The notes beneath the pieces were generated by a model. The model did no database searches. It worked only from the letters and a program-made list of their open reading frames with translations, and was not told the DNA's origin. A stretch of 64,000 nucleotides of DNA from Carettochelys insculpta (taxonomy: Eukaryota; Chordata; Testudines; Carettochelyidae). Shown piece by piece: positions 23,812-36,578 of this stretch. The translations under genes were made by a program, and so were the position numbers. The stretch covers positions 171,691,501-171,755,500 of the forward strand of contig NC_134137.1 of NCBI RefSeq assembly GCF_033958435.1, in the 5' to 3' direction. Positions within the stretch are counted from its first letter, which is position 1. Every line of letters starts with the position of its first letter.

Positions 23812-24240
23812 ACTAGCCATACTGAGTCAGACCAAAGGTCCATCTAAATCCAGTATCCTATCTTTTGACAGTGGCCATTGCCACTGGGAACGGACAGAAC
23901 AGGTAATCCCTCCCCTGGCACACATTCCCAGTTTTGACAGATGCTTGGGACACCAATCCTACCCATCCTGGCTAATACACACTCAAGAATCCTCCCTGAA
24001 TTTATCTCACTCCTTTTTGAACTCTGTTGAAGTTCTGGTCATCACCACATCCTTTAGCAAGAAGTTCCACATGTTGACTGTGCACTGCAGGAAATATACT
24101 TCCTTTTATGTGTTTTAAACCTGTTACCTGTTAATTTCATTTGGTGACCGCTAGTTCCTAGGTTATGGGAATAAGTCAATAATTTTTCCTTATTTACTTT
24201 CTCCATACCAGTCATTTTTGACCTCTATCATATTGCCCTT
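23812..24240 (-). mobile_element. CR1 LINE 3' fragment
   Basis: On the minus strand the last coding part and 3' UTR of CR1 are readable. The 3' end, seen on plus as ACTGAGTCAGACCAAAGGTC, is the same as at 39245. Further in is the segment for the family FTVNMWN-like motif. It is heavily 5'-truncated and diverged. Confidence 0.8.
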
Positions 24241-27200
24241 ACTTGATCAGTGTCATGGCACCCCCATGTTTTATGAAAACTGGCTAATGAATTTGAATAT
24301 GCATAACTTGAAGGTGCTTTCCACAAAACAGGCCATGTAACATATCATTTGTAAAGTTACAGTCAGCAGAATCCTTATAGCCCATTTTTGTGCATGTATC
24401 ATTCTTGTGTATGAAGTTAGAAATACTAAGTTTAAATCTGTTTTTAATTCTAAATGTGTTAGTGAGGGCTATTAGTGGTACTTTAGGAACTTAATGGCTC
24501 AATACTCAAAACAACCACCTTCAGCCTGTGGAAGCCGTTGCCCGGGGTGTGACCACTGCACATGCTGCAGCTACTTGGAGCCACAAGTGAGAGCTGAGTG
24601 ACAAGCGGGGACCAAAGTGGACGGACTACCCCCAAAGGGGTACGACAAGTCCATCCAACAGAGGTACTACCCCTCGCTGTATACCCCATACACCCCATTA
24701 TTACTCAAAACAACAACCTGTGAATGGTTTTATTTTTCCTGTAAGTTCAAAATTTGGTTGGTCTAGAAATACATGCAACCATTCCACAGCGTACTGGAAT
24801 CCATCTTGAATCTAGTACTTTTCCATGATGATGGGGAGACTGAACAAAGGAGTTCCACCCTGGGAAGATGTCTATTTAAAGAATGGAAAGCAATCAGGTT
24901 TTTATCTTCAGCTGGCCTTTGAAACTGTCTTGCCCCCCCTGAAAGGATAAAAATGAAGAGATCTAAAAACAAAGAATTCTGAAGTACTCTGAAAAGCAGT
25001 GGATCCAGGCCACAATTAAGAGCAACTCTGATTCAAAGCATTTTACCCTTTCTTTGCATATTAGAATTAGCTGTTGTCTTTAGTTTATTTTAGCTGAGTA
25101 ACTTACTTTGATCTGTCTGTTTTCACTTGCCATTACTTATACCCTACTTTTTATACTTAACAAAAACTCTTTTACTTATTATCAAGCCCAGTGCCAACAA
25201 TGGTTGGGTGGGAGGGGAGAAGCAGCTAATGTACATTTGTCTCTTTCATTGATAGAGGGGGCAACCATCTTTATGAGCTCTCTCTGTGTAAAACTCTCAC
25301 ACAGGTAACACAGATTTACTTGGGATTTTGGTCTCTTTTGGGGGTTGGTTTTTTGGATGCTATCAGTGTCCTTACAGCTGAGTCCTCCCAGAACTGAACT
25401 AGTTCATTGTCTACATTGCTCTACAGGGAGGCAGTAACCCCAGTGCTGTGCCTTCTCTGGGGAATACCAGAGCTTCTGACTCAGCAGGGCAGGGTAGTGG
25501 GGAGCCACAGAGTGCAAGAAGGCAGGTGTCAGTAACTTGATCAACACAATGGGTGACAATCCCAGAAGCATTTCTGTTATCCAACTCATCACAGAAAACT
25601 TGGCTTCCAGGAGACATCACACATCGATGTGGCAGAAAGCTGCTGTAGACTTATCCCCGTCTTTGACATTACAAGGGAATCCCCGACACAGTTCTCAATC
25701 AGCCACACATTGCTATGACTGGTAATTTTCTTGGACACACAGTAAGGAAAGTCCCACAGGTTGACTGTACTTTGAAAGTCAAGACAATTGCCAGAACCTG
25801 TGCAGAAATTATTTTGGTGACAAAAGTAATTATTCATTCATCAGAATAGCTCTCTGATCTGCTCACATGTTGAATTTTAATGAGATGTCTTATTTATCAT
25901 GTGACTGAAGAGTAAAATCTTCCCTCAAATAACAAAAGGAAGGTCTTGATAATATTGTTCATGCTGTCATCACTGTGCGTGCCAACCAACCTCAGGGCAG
26001 ACAGTCAAGAAACACAGCAGGGATTGCAAACTGGTTGTGTGTTATATAATTAAATTTCACCAACCAATAACAAATGTGAACTTCTAAAGCACTATAGTTG
26101 TCTTACCAAGAAGTCATGGGCAGGCCCTTTGGGCATTCCTGTCTATATGGCCATCCATCCAGATCACAATATATTCAAGTTGCTTCCAGACCCAAGATAT
26201 CAGTCACTTACTCCAAGTCAATTTGTTTCTTAAATCTTTCAAAATCAACACCACTGGTAGCCGATTCTGTAGTAAATTGTCTAAAGATTTACTCACTAGG
26301 AAAAAGAAATGAGTGAGTCAATACAAAGTTAAAATAAGCACACAAATGATTTTCAGCCTAATACAACTCAGTCACTATTAAAAATTGTAATCTATCAGCT
26401 CAATGTTTTTTAGGGCTAAAACTGGGAATCTCCACTTCTGTTTCACAGCTCCAGCTTGGTGAGAGTCTAAACAACAAGAGATTCAATATTGTCTTATCAG
26501 CTATTATTATTTTCTTCTTCCAGAATTCAAGCTGATGAGATGAATCCTTTTGCACATAGCTTCTTTGAGGGTTTAAAGGGGCAATTAAAGTTTTTGCATT
26601 GTGATATCGGACAATAACCCATTTAGTTTTTATAGGCCCTCACAGTGGGCAAGAGATGATCTCTCCCAACTGGACTCACAGTTTAAGAGCAAATTTTTCA
26701 ACCTCCTAAAGCAGAAGCTTACCTTTGAGCATGTGATAAAGAAATAAGTGAGATGAATGCATAAAGTGATTTACAAGTACATCATGAAAGCTAAACACTA
26801 AAACACAATGCTATAAATTCAGTACCTATCCTAATCATGCTATCACAGAGGTGGTGAAATGGACTGGTTTCTGGCAATGAATTTGTCAGTGCTTGGCTGA
26901 GGCCTACAGCTTTGGCAGAAGTTGGCACCTAATCTACTAGCATCACACTTACGCTGTCTTTAGCAATTGAAACCACACTGTGCAGGAATTTAAAACACCC
27001 ATTGAGAATGCATGGTTTGGGGGTTTGCAACTTTCCCCCAAATAACACTATTTCCAATATCACTATTTTTTCCTGATTTTTTAAAAGTGAATAAATGGAT
27101 GTTTTATAAAATAAAACGTATACTATGTGAGCCTTTTTGTAAGCATATTTATTCCATAGACGTAAGGCACATACATGGTCCAAAATAAACACTTCCATTG

Positions 27201-28429
27201 CCATGGAAACAAGAGTTGCGGGGCCAGTCTAGTAACTGTTTAGGTTTCCCTCTCTTCTGCTTCTTCACTTAGATGCCAACTGTTTTGGCTTTTTCCTCCT
27301 GTAGCCATTAGGAAGTTTTGAGACCCTAAGGTGAAAGGGGTTCTGCTCATACATTCACGGGATCCACCCAGAAAGAAACGATCAGGGCTGCAGAGAGTTG
27401 ATCTCCCAACAATACTGTGGCTCTAGGCCCCGCCTGCTCCGGCTTTGCAAGACATCAGGGAAAAAGAGGAGGAAAAGGAATGAATCATATACACATAAGG
27501 GCCATCTTGGAAGAGGGCAGAAAGCTAGATTAGACCACCTGTTAATCTTCAGAAATGCGTTTAGCCGCTCAGGTGCTGGAGTTAAGCATGGGATACAAAG
27601 GTTTAGAAACCCATTAAATAGATAGGAGATGTTCTCCAGCTACCTGGCCTAGCAGTAACTAGGCACTGTGGAGAAGTGACACCTTTCAGCGCCCCTTTCT
27701 ATGTCACATTCTGCAGTCTGTAATTTAAAACAAACCTGCGCCACACTAACAAAGTATAAAGGTATTTCCCAAAAGCACTTGGTAGTCGCGTGTGCCAATC
27801 CAAATTCATTAAAAAACATGGATAAAAAACAGCTACACTCAATTTCTCACTCACCAGCCCAATCCCACCCAGGGACACTTATTTTGGCAGACTCAGATAT
27901 CCCTAGATAACACACTTGTAGAAGAAAGAGTGACATTGACCAGTGGCCCAACAAAAGAATGACTACTGACAAGGTTTTGAATGTTGTGGTGCATGAGATA
28001 GTGTGACTGCTCAGATGTAATGCACAGTCTTGAAACGAACAATTTTATTGCTTCATAGAAAGACACAGGATTCATGATCTGAGCTGACTCTAAGCAATTG
28101 GACTAAAAATGTTTAGAAAACACCAAACAGGTAATTTCAACTCACTACTTGGCTTCCCACTTTCTGAGGAGTGTACCAATAACAGCAGCCTCCCAGGAGA
28201 CATGGGCCTTCTAGTCACCAAGCAGCAGAGCAGAAGTTCCCTGAAGTTCTAGGAAACAATTTGGTTTCAAAGTTTCACAGCAGCTAGATGACTGTAAAAG
28301 GATTACATACCCCTGCTGGCTGTTTCTTCCTTTTAAATTTCTCATACCATCTGCATCTTGTGACTGGGTCAGGCCAGGGGCCAACCTTACAAGGGACCAG
28401 CTGTAGCTCTAAAAAGCAGAAATTGTTCT
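24241..28429. other. no recognisable gene or named repeat
   Basis: The 24250-24700 part has a repeat-like texture (AT-rich block, then a GC-rich block) that I cannot classify. The rest is AT-rich DNA with only short frames. Confidence 0.4.
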
Positions 28430-28870
28430 GGCTAAGCACGTGTTATCTCAGGTAAAGTGGGAGAAGCCGGGGGTGGCAGGGCAGGGTGGAGAGGAGCTGC
28501 TATAAATAAGGGCCAGCAGGTCCCACTTGAGGCTGCCATGGGCCTTTTAAAAGACTTCCCTCAGTAGGGAGGAGCAGGTTGGAGAGGAGAGAGTAGCAGA
28601 GGAGAATGCTATCAGCATCAGGAACAGCAGAGGAAGCGAGGAGCTCCCCCAGGGAGTGTTTGAGGTTCCCTGCCCCTGGTAACCTCCTAGTTCAGCCAGA
28701 GGCTGGGAAGGACTGGTTATTCAGCTAGTTTGGACCAGAGGGCTCTTACCTGCTGCCCTTTGAGCCAAGGGCCTAAAGCCCAACAAGAACAAGTGGGCCT
28801 CATACAGTGGGACTATGAACTGAGCAGCGGTATGGGGCCCAGGAGGGGTACTGACCCTGGCGCAATATGT
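28430..28870 (+). other. purine-rich block with TATA-like box, unclassified
   Basis: TATAAATAAGG at about 28501-28511 follows a GC-rich G-tract region and precedes a purine-rich stretch. The outline resembles an LTR promoter or a transcription start region. No paired ends, poly-A signal or coding sequence supports either reading. Confidence 0.2.
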
Positions 28871-31477
28871 AGATATTTTAATTAGCTTAATGCGGAAAAA
28901 AGATACTAGAACAGCATCTCTAGAGAATTACGTCCTTCATTTATCCACAGAACAGTCTCTGGCTGTGCTACCTTCCCTACCGTGCATGGCCAATACGCTT
29001 CAGGCATGACACAATGGAACTTCCTCTGAATCCTTGGCCTCTCCTCTCAGACTAAACACAAGAGCTGCACACCAGCTGTCAATGATGGGTTTTTTTAATC
29101 TTTTGAAGACTTGTCACGCTGTCAGCAGTGCTTGGCAGCTTGTGTTAGTTGGTCTTGTCCATGAAAGATTTGGGGCCAGATCTTCAGTTACTGTACAGCA
29201 CAGTGACTTTTTCCAATGGATCAGGCCCTGGATGTGTTCATGGCTATGCGCTGATGAGCTGATCTGGATTCAAACCAATGACTTAGAGGTGAATGTTATA
29301 ACTCTGTGGTATATCAATGCGGCGACTTAAGTCCACGTTTGAGCCTGGGCTCAAGCCCAAACCACCTCACAACCACACACAAATTGTGTTAACCTTGGAC
29401 ACCAGTGCAGGATCCCAGGACCCTGCAGGGCTGGAGTGTTGGAGTCAGGATTAAGCTAGGACCTAGAATGCAAGCCCTATTGCTTTCCTGCAGGCATGGG
29501 ACCCCGGTAGTCTTTTCAGTGTAACCCAGAGTTCCATAGAGGCAATGTCCTTCTCCCACTGTCTGGTGACATTCTATGGTGTGCAACTGAAAAAGGGAGC
29601 CAAGCCTCCCTTTGCAAGAGGTAGCAGCTCATATCAGGGCCAGCCCATTGTCTGCCGACTGTGGTCTCCAAGCACAGGATCAGAGATCCTGCAGGGTTTT
29701 CAGTGCAGAGTGATCAGAAGAAGCTTTTTTTCAAAGAGAGCTACTTTCTGGTCACAAGAGCACAGCCAGGTTTTGGTGCATGCTGACTGGGTACCTCTAC
29801 CATGCAGCCCCAGGGAGGGGGGCCAGAAGCAAGGGAAAGAGAGCTGCTAGGGGAGTAAGTGACTACCCTGCAAGGGTGGGAGTGACAGAGCTCCCAGCTC
29901 AGCACAGCTGGGGAGGGATGACCCACAACACTCCAGCTGCTCCTGGCTACCTGTAGGCCAGGCACTTGGTCCCTCTCTGCTCTCTGTCCCTTGCACCCAG
30001 ACTCCCCTTGCTTTTTCTGGAGCTTCCTGTACCTCAGTGCCCAGGCAGCATGCATTTCGAGGGTGGCGAGTGGGAGCCAGCCTCAAAACTTTTCCACAGC
30101 CTCCTGGGGAATCCTAAATCCCGGTCTCCCAGGTGTGATAGGCCTCCTCAGGGAGCGCTGCAGCACACTGCACCCCAAAGCCCTGGGGGTGCCAGTCACT
30201 GCTTGGGAGCCAGCAGCACCAGGCTGAGGGGGGTGTGAAAACTGTATTTTATGTCAGACTCCAAAACACATGAAAATAAATTAAAACCCCAGCCGAGCAC
30301 ACACGCACTGGACATATCACTGAAAACATTAAGACCAGTGAAGTTGCATTTTAATAGTTTAAAATGGGGGCTGATGTCCTGACTAGCCTCAGAACCAGTG
30401 CCCAGGGGCATTTTCCTGTCCTCACGATTCAGCCTAGAGGTGGACAGCCATGTTCTCAGATGAGTGGTGGCTCAGTATAAAGCCTCCTCACGCTGCAGTC
30501 ATGTGCCTGAAACAGCCAGCAAAGGTGCTCGCTATTCCGTTTATGTATTCCTGTGTGCCTTCTGGGCACCCAAGTCCCACCGACGGCCAGAAGCAGATTT
30601 GGGTCTCTTGGAACCCCACGCTGGATCGAGAAGAGGGGTTACACAACTGCATACTCTTTCCACTCCTTACACCTGCAGCTCCACCCTGTTCTGCCCTTTC
30701 CCCAGGGCTCTGCCCCCACTCACTCCTTCTAGTCCATGCCTTCCTGCAGCCCTGGGCCTGGAGAAGGTCTGTGCCCCCACTAGGAGGAGATTTTTCCAGA
30801 GGCCCCACATTGGCCAGGGCCCCTGGACACGGGCCCCTTGGGCCCCAGTGTTAAACTGCCACTGGCACAGTTAGGAAACAGAATGGGTAGCAGAACGTTC
30901 CCATCATCTACCACATTTATCAACACAGGGGTGGGGCCCTGGGCACTCTGGCTTAGGGTTACTTTCATTCAGATCTGTGCATCTCAGTATGGAGGCCAGA
31001 GCCCTAGATTTTAGCACAGTTCAGGAAATCCTTAACCTAGATTAAAATACACGCTCGGCGCATCACTGGCGGGCTTCGAATTGCCTCGTTACCGTGGCAC
31101 CCCTGACAGGACAATGGTAGTGCAGCAGCACCCTTAGACTTACTCTGCTGTGTAGGTGTGCCCTATGTGGCTCGGGTGGGTTGGCTTTTAGGATCATCAG
31201 TAACATTGGTAGTAGTGGCAGGCAGCCTCCCAGTCAAACACCACAAACATTTTGATGACAGACACACATGCGTGCAGTCACATCCCCACAGCTGTGGCAC
31301 TTCCACCTATCTAGCGACATACATTGCAATCGCTAGCTTCAGGAAAACAAGCGACATGGGATGAAAAAAGCTGCACATTAAAAAAAAATACTTGGTAATC
31401 TAAATGAAAGGGTAGATAAAAAGCAAAGTGGGGAAAAACTAAAAGGGATTGCTCAATAACTGCAGTCCCCGAGAACC
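28871..31477. other. no recognisable feature
   Basis: GC-rich frames at about 29740-30240 and 30450-30870 are open on both strands, as expected from composition. They show no domain. Confidence 0.4.
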
Positions 31478-31655
31478 AAAAATAGTTTAGTTCTCTGTGC
31501 CTTGAGTCTGTTCTGGTCTGGCTATGGTCTGAAGAAGTGGGTCGGTTCCACGAAAGCTCATCACCTAATAAATTATTTTGTTAGTCTTTAAAGTGCTACT
31601 GGACTGCTTTTTTGTTTTGATAGTATATAGACTAGCACGGCTATCTCTCTGTTGC
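31478..31655 (+). mobile_element. Penelope-like element 3' end fragment
   Basis: It starts in TTAGTTCTCTGTGCC and contains GAAGAAGTGGGTCGG, CACCTAATAAATTATTTTG, AAAGTGCTACTGGACTGC and a full terminus, GGCTATCTCTCTGTTG. This is only the non-coding 3' end, a severe 5' truncation. The terminus is the reverse complement of the PLE-A 5' terminus. Confidence 0.85.
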
Positions 31656-31743
31656 AGTCTTTGACTTACAACCACATCATCCAAGGGTTCGAGTCTGATG
31701 GAAGCAAGAAAAGGAAGCTGCCCTTCAAATGGTTGTGCCTGCC

Positions 31744-31865
31744 CAAACATTTGAAATGTTACCTTTAATCTCTCTTTGCCTCAAATCCCCCTCTTGTACA
31801 CAGGAATAATAATGCCCTAACCCAGAGAGGTGTTGTGAGAACAAACCCATTAGGGATTCAGCAGC
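31744..31865 (+). repeat. MIR-type SINE fragment
   Basis: Carries TTTAATCTCTCTTTGCCTC, then GGAATAATAATGCC, then GTTGTGAG in the order and spacing of the MIR core. Confidence 0.6.
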
Positions 31866-33042
31866 ATTCAGCTAGTCAGTGATGAGGCCATACAAGCCTG
31901 TTTGCACAGTGCCCCACTTAAGGGACTGCCTCTGTTCTGTGAGCAGAGCTCCTACATGAGGTACCATGAGACAAACAACAATAGCTCTATAGAAAATAAA
32001 GGGGAGGGGGGAAACTTGATTTACGGGTTCTCCATTGAGATAGAAATGAGATTGAAAAGCTGAAACCACAACGGCGTGAAGAGAGACAGAAAGAATGAAT
32101 GTTCCTTCAGCTCTAGCCAGCAACAATATCTTGGTATGAAATGCAAACAGCTCTCCATATACTCACAAGCACTCACCTTTCCCGTCGCGACTCATGCATT
32201 AAAAGGAAGCACCACATTTCATTGCAGTTCAGTTCTGCCCTTGGTGGAACACACTGTTTTCTCAGGAAACAATTTCTGCAATTTGTGACAGGATGAATGA
32301 GTCATAGCACCCTCCCTTGATAAGGAGGGTCACATAGTAGATCTTGTGTGTGTTTTCAAGTGGTTGTTAGAAAACTACCAGGAGAAAAATAATATAAAAA
32401 TGTCTTCAGAGGGGCCCTTTTAACTAGAACATGCCAAATGCCAGGTTAGGATCCATGAACCTGAGAAAAGACTCTCATTTATTTCAGAAACCACTTCTGG
32501 GAATTATTGAAGGATGGTAGCACAAGCCTCAAAGACAAACCATTGATCAGGGAGAAATGTTATGGCCCTGTACCATTGGCTACAATAGCACACAGTATAA
32601 ATTATAGAGAGTAGGAAAACTGAGCCATCACCTTGGCTAATAGTGCCTACCTATACTATAGCCATAGATAAATCTAAATAAGCTTATACAAGCTAAAAGG
32701 AGACAGTGAAACCACATTCAAAATACAGTCATTTGCAGCATGGTTGCTGTGACATCTTGCAACCATGCTAGTGTGTACTCACTCTACAGCTGATCTTTCA
32801 GTACTTGTCCACAAAGGAAATCTGCTGCCCACCTTCAAAATGCAAGCTGGGAGCTTCAATGTAGAATCCTTTGAGTTTCTAAAAGCCATGGACTTAACAG
32901 TGACACTGGTTTGATGGCTCATTACAACAATTTGTCACAGGCCTACTAACCTTAATGGCCCAACTCAACACCCGCTTTGCTTACTAATGTAACCTTTCTT
33001 GTCCATTCTCTTTCAAGTGGCCTCCTACATCATGCCTTAGCC
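31866..33042. other. no recognisable feature
   Basis: AT-rich sequence without domain-bearing frames or a named repeat. Confidence 0.45.
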
Positions 33043-33243
33043 CAGGGGTGTCCAACATGGGGCCTGCAGCCCAGAATCTGGCCCGTGGAGCCTTTTAATT
33101 CAGGCTGCAGAGCCAGCCTCAGCGCCATTTTTAAAAGGCAGCTGCATGGCTCCCCTAGCCCTGCTGAAGCAATAGGGCTTAATTGGTTTAACGGCTGTTA
33201 AATTGCCACATGGCCCCTGATGAAAAAAGGTGGGTCACCCCTA
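33043..33243. mobile_element. short hAT-type miniature element
   Basis: The left end CAGGGGTGTCCAACATGGGG and the right end GGTGGGTCACCCCT (reversed AGGGGTGACCCACC) form short inverted repeats of hAT type. The right flank passes directly into a CR1 tail, so the target duplication cannot be read. Confidence 0.5.
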
Positions 33244-33438
33244 GAATCATAGAACAACAGAGCTGGAAAAGACCTAAAAAAGCCATCGAGCCCAGTCCCC
33301 TGCTCTAAGCAGGACCAAACCCATCAGATCAGCCCTGCCAGGGCTTTGTTGAGGCGAGACTTAAACACCTCCCAGGATGGAGACTCCACTACTTCCCTGG
33401 GTAGACCATTCCAATGCTTCACCACCCTCCACAACTTC
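33244..33438 (-). mobile_element. CR1 LINE 3' fragment
   Basis: On plus it begins GAATCATAGAAC, the CR1 tail seen inverted. It continues as the diverged complement of the same C-terminal ORF2 segment as 14265-14470 (TTCCAATGCTTCACCACC is shared). Strong 5' truncation. Confidence 0.85.
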
Positions 33439-35664
33439 ACCACCCCTGCCTTAGCCCTTATGCTTAATATTCTGTCTCAGCTTGCACTTAGATTGACTAC
33501 CCTGATTTCCTTTCCTTCCCTACCTCGTGCCTTAAGAACACCGTGTAGTTGGAATTCTTGTACTTTCCACCAACAGAAGCAGGTCCAATGAAAGATACTA
33601 CCTCACCTCTCTTGTCTTCTGGGAAACTACCTCAAGGTGGTCCTATGCACTGCTGCAAACTGCCGCACTCTGTGTATACGACTGTGGGGGGAATGGTGGG
33701 ATAACTTGTTTATCCAAACCTTGGAAGAGTTCCCACAAGGTATTTGCTGTGTGTGGCTGGAAGCCATCATCCATACCTGATGCTGCCCAGCCTGCGTCCA
33801 GCCAGGCAATCTGCACCGGACACTAATATGGTGCTAATGGTTTCATGGAATGGTTTCACTAATATGGTTTCATGGAAATCATGATGTTTCAGTAAGAACT
33901 GGTGAAGCAGCAGCCATAAGGCTGTGGTGGCTGTTCTGGCCATAGCACCTTGCTTGGAAACGTCAAACTGTGACATAGAGGGGAACCACATGTGGTGCTG
34001 TAGGACAAGGTTGAGGACTGAGTGGATAAGTGGCACCTCATGGTGGATGAAGCACAGTCATTTCAGCAGTGGTTCTAGAGTGTCATAGAGATATGGGATT
34101 AGCTGCAGTGGGCCCAGGACACGGGTGGGTGAGGAAGATGTGAGGCACTGCATGAGGAGCTTATGCTGACCTTGGAGAGCCACAACACAAGTATGGGAAG
34201 TGCAATATCAGTCCAAAAGCATGAGGCTAGTGTCCTGTGGAAGCCACCCACCCTGAGAGGTGTAGGCCTATTGGGAACCAGTCTGATCCACAGTTACTTG
34301 TCTGCTGATGTGTGCACAGCAATAATTGCTGGATTGTGACCATGTGAGGTGAAGGTGGTTAAAGTACCTGAGAGAAATTTAAGTAGCTAGGGGTCCCAAA
34401 ATGCATCAGAGCCTTAGCTGGTACCTCTGATTGTGGTGTGCAAATCAGTACATCAACAGAGAGGGTTATTGCTGCCTGAAACAGGGTGGCTCGCCAGCTC
34501 AAGGCTGAAGGGCTTGGGGTAGCCAACTCTGATCAATGAAGTGGCATACCCTGGTTAAATTGTGTTTCTCTGAAGAGTAGCAGAAAGTGGGAGTTCAGGA
34601 GGTTATAGCAGAAAGAGAGGCTCCTGCGTAGAAGACCTGGGGGAGTTGCCCAGCACAGGTAGACTGGGATGGTAGCCCCCTGTGACAGGGGGGAGTCAGA
34701 GCCTGAAAGCAGAATTTCAGCCAGGTAAAGCCTCAGGCCTGGGCATATGGTGACTCAGCTGGGTCCCAGCTCTGGGAAAAGGGGTGAGGGCTTCTTCCCT
34801 AAGGGGAGAGAGATACTGAATTGGGGTTGGGGCCTGAAGGAACAATGGATTTACCTAAAGACTGAATAAATGAGACCCTAAGAAGGGGAGTGTGTTAAAT
34901 ACTGTGGCACGTGCAGTCCTTAGGAGAGGTCCTGAAGAGGAGGAAACAGCTGGACTTCTACAGAGTCACCTCTTGCCAGGAGGGAGTGCTCAGGAGGCAA
35001 CTCACCTGTTTCACTCCCTTATAATATCATAGACCTTGATAGATCTTTGGGGGAGAATCTTGGTCACACATGTAGAGCCTCGTAAGTTGTGACCGTGTCA
35101 TATGGCAAAGCTGAGTCATGAAGCCATCACTGTTCCTGTGGGGGGGAAAAAAGAAGAAAAGTCATTTTTATCAAAAATGTTCAGTTTATCGTCAAAAACT
35201 TGAAAACCAACTTTTTCGAAATGATGGTGGTGGGATCAGGGAAACCTTTGGCTAGCTTCAGACTCTTCACAGAGATTACCAGTTAGCTCTGGATGATAGC
35301 AGCTTTTGGTAAAATTACCGTTATGTCCTGAATTTTTTTTTCACATGATATTCTGTGAATGTATTTTGGGACTCTTGAAATGCTCCAGTTTTCCATTTCA
35401 TTAATTAAACATTTGGCTCCTACAAAAGATCTGTTCAAGCTATATCGCTTGAATATATTGCTATAGAATCTGTGCTGCATTTACCAGGAATGACACAGCC
35501 AGTGGTACCAAGAATTCAATGTGCTAAGCAACATTCAGAGAGAAGAATTAAAAATGGAATGAGCCTAGACACCACTAATGCTGGTCTCTTGTTTGGCACA
35601 ACTATTGGTAACACTTGAGAGATGTTTCATGATCAGCTTACTCAGAACACTAATCTGAATTAAT
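33439..35664. other. no intact gene; possible old transposase remnant
   Basis: Frames are broken. Around 34447-34480 the plus strand reads QYINREGYCCL, resembling the YINRKGYHSV of the Harbinger transposases in this window. No catalytic motif flanks it, so it stays unassigned. A small duplication (TTTCATGGAA spaced words) lies at 33838-33872. Confidence 0.35.
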
Positions 35665-36578
35665 CAAAATCTGAGGAAGTTGGTCTTACCCATGAAAGTT
35701 CATTACCTAATAAATTAGTTATTACCCTTATTACACCTCCTTTACCTACAACACATCGATAACACCTTTATGATTTGGACCTATGGTATAGAGACGCTAG
35801 AAGAATCCCACAGAGACTTTAACAATCTGCACCCCACCATCAACTTATGCCTCGACTACTCCATGCAAGAGGTACATTTCCTGAACACTACAGTACGAAT
35901 CAATGATGGCCTGATCAGTACCACACTCTACTGGAAACCAACTGACTGCTATACTTACCTGCACGCTTCTAGCTTCCATCCTGCGCACACAACTAGATCC
36001 GTTGTTTACAGTCAGGCCCTTAGGTACAATCGCATTGGCTCTGATCCTACTGACAGAGACTGCAATCTACAAGATCGCTACCAAATATTCATACAGCCAA
36101 ATTACCCACCAGGAGAAATAAAAAAACAAATCGACAGGGCCAGACAAATACCCAGAGACCAGCTACTCCAAGATAGGCCCCAAAAAAGCCAAACACAGAA
36201 CACCACTGGTCATTACCTACAGCCCCCAACTCAAACCACTGCAACACATTATTGAAGACCTACAACCTATCCTTAATCAGGATGCCACACTCCAGAAGGC
36301 CCTAGGTGACAGGCCTGTTCTCTTCTACGGACAACTTCTCAAGCCTATGAGGATTCTCACCACCAGCCAGAGACTACACCACAGGAATACCAATCCTGGA
36401 ACTTTTCCTTTGCAACAAGCCCCGTTGCCAACTTTGTCCACATATCTATTCTGGAGATACCATCACCGGACCTAACCAGGTTATTCACAGAATCATGGGC
36501 ACATTCGCATGCTAGTCAACTAACATCATATATGCCATCATGTGCCAACAATGCCCACGTGCTTTGTATATTGGACAG

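Noticed and set aside
24241..24720. LTR or other named repeat
   Set aside because: The texture is repeat-like but I found neither paired ends nor a duplication nor a second copy here.
30450..30874. Two overlapping plus-strand frames of about 135 residues
   Set aside because: They overlap each other and an antisense frame, and show no domain or homology I recognise.
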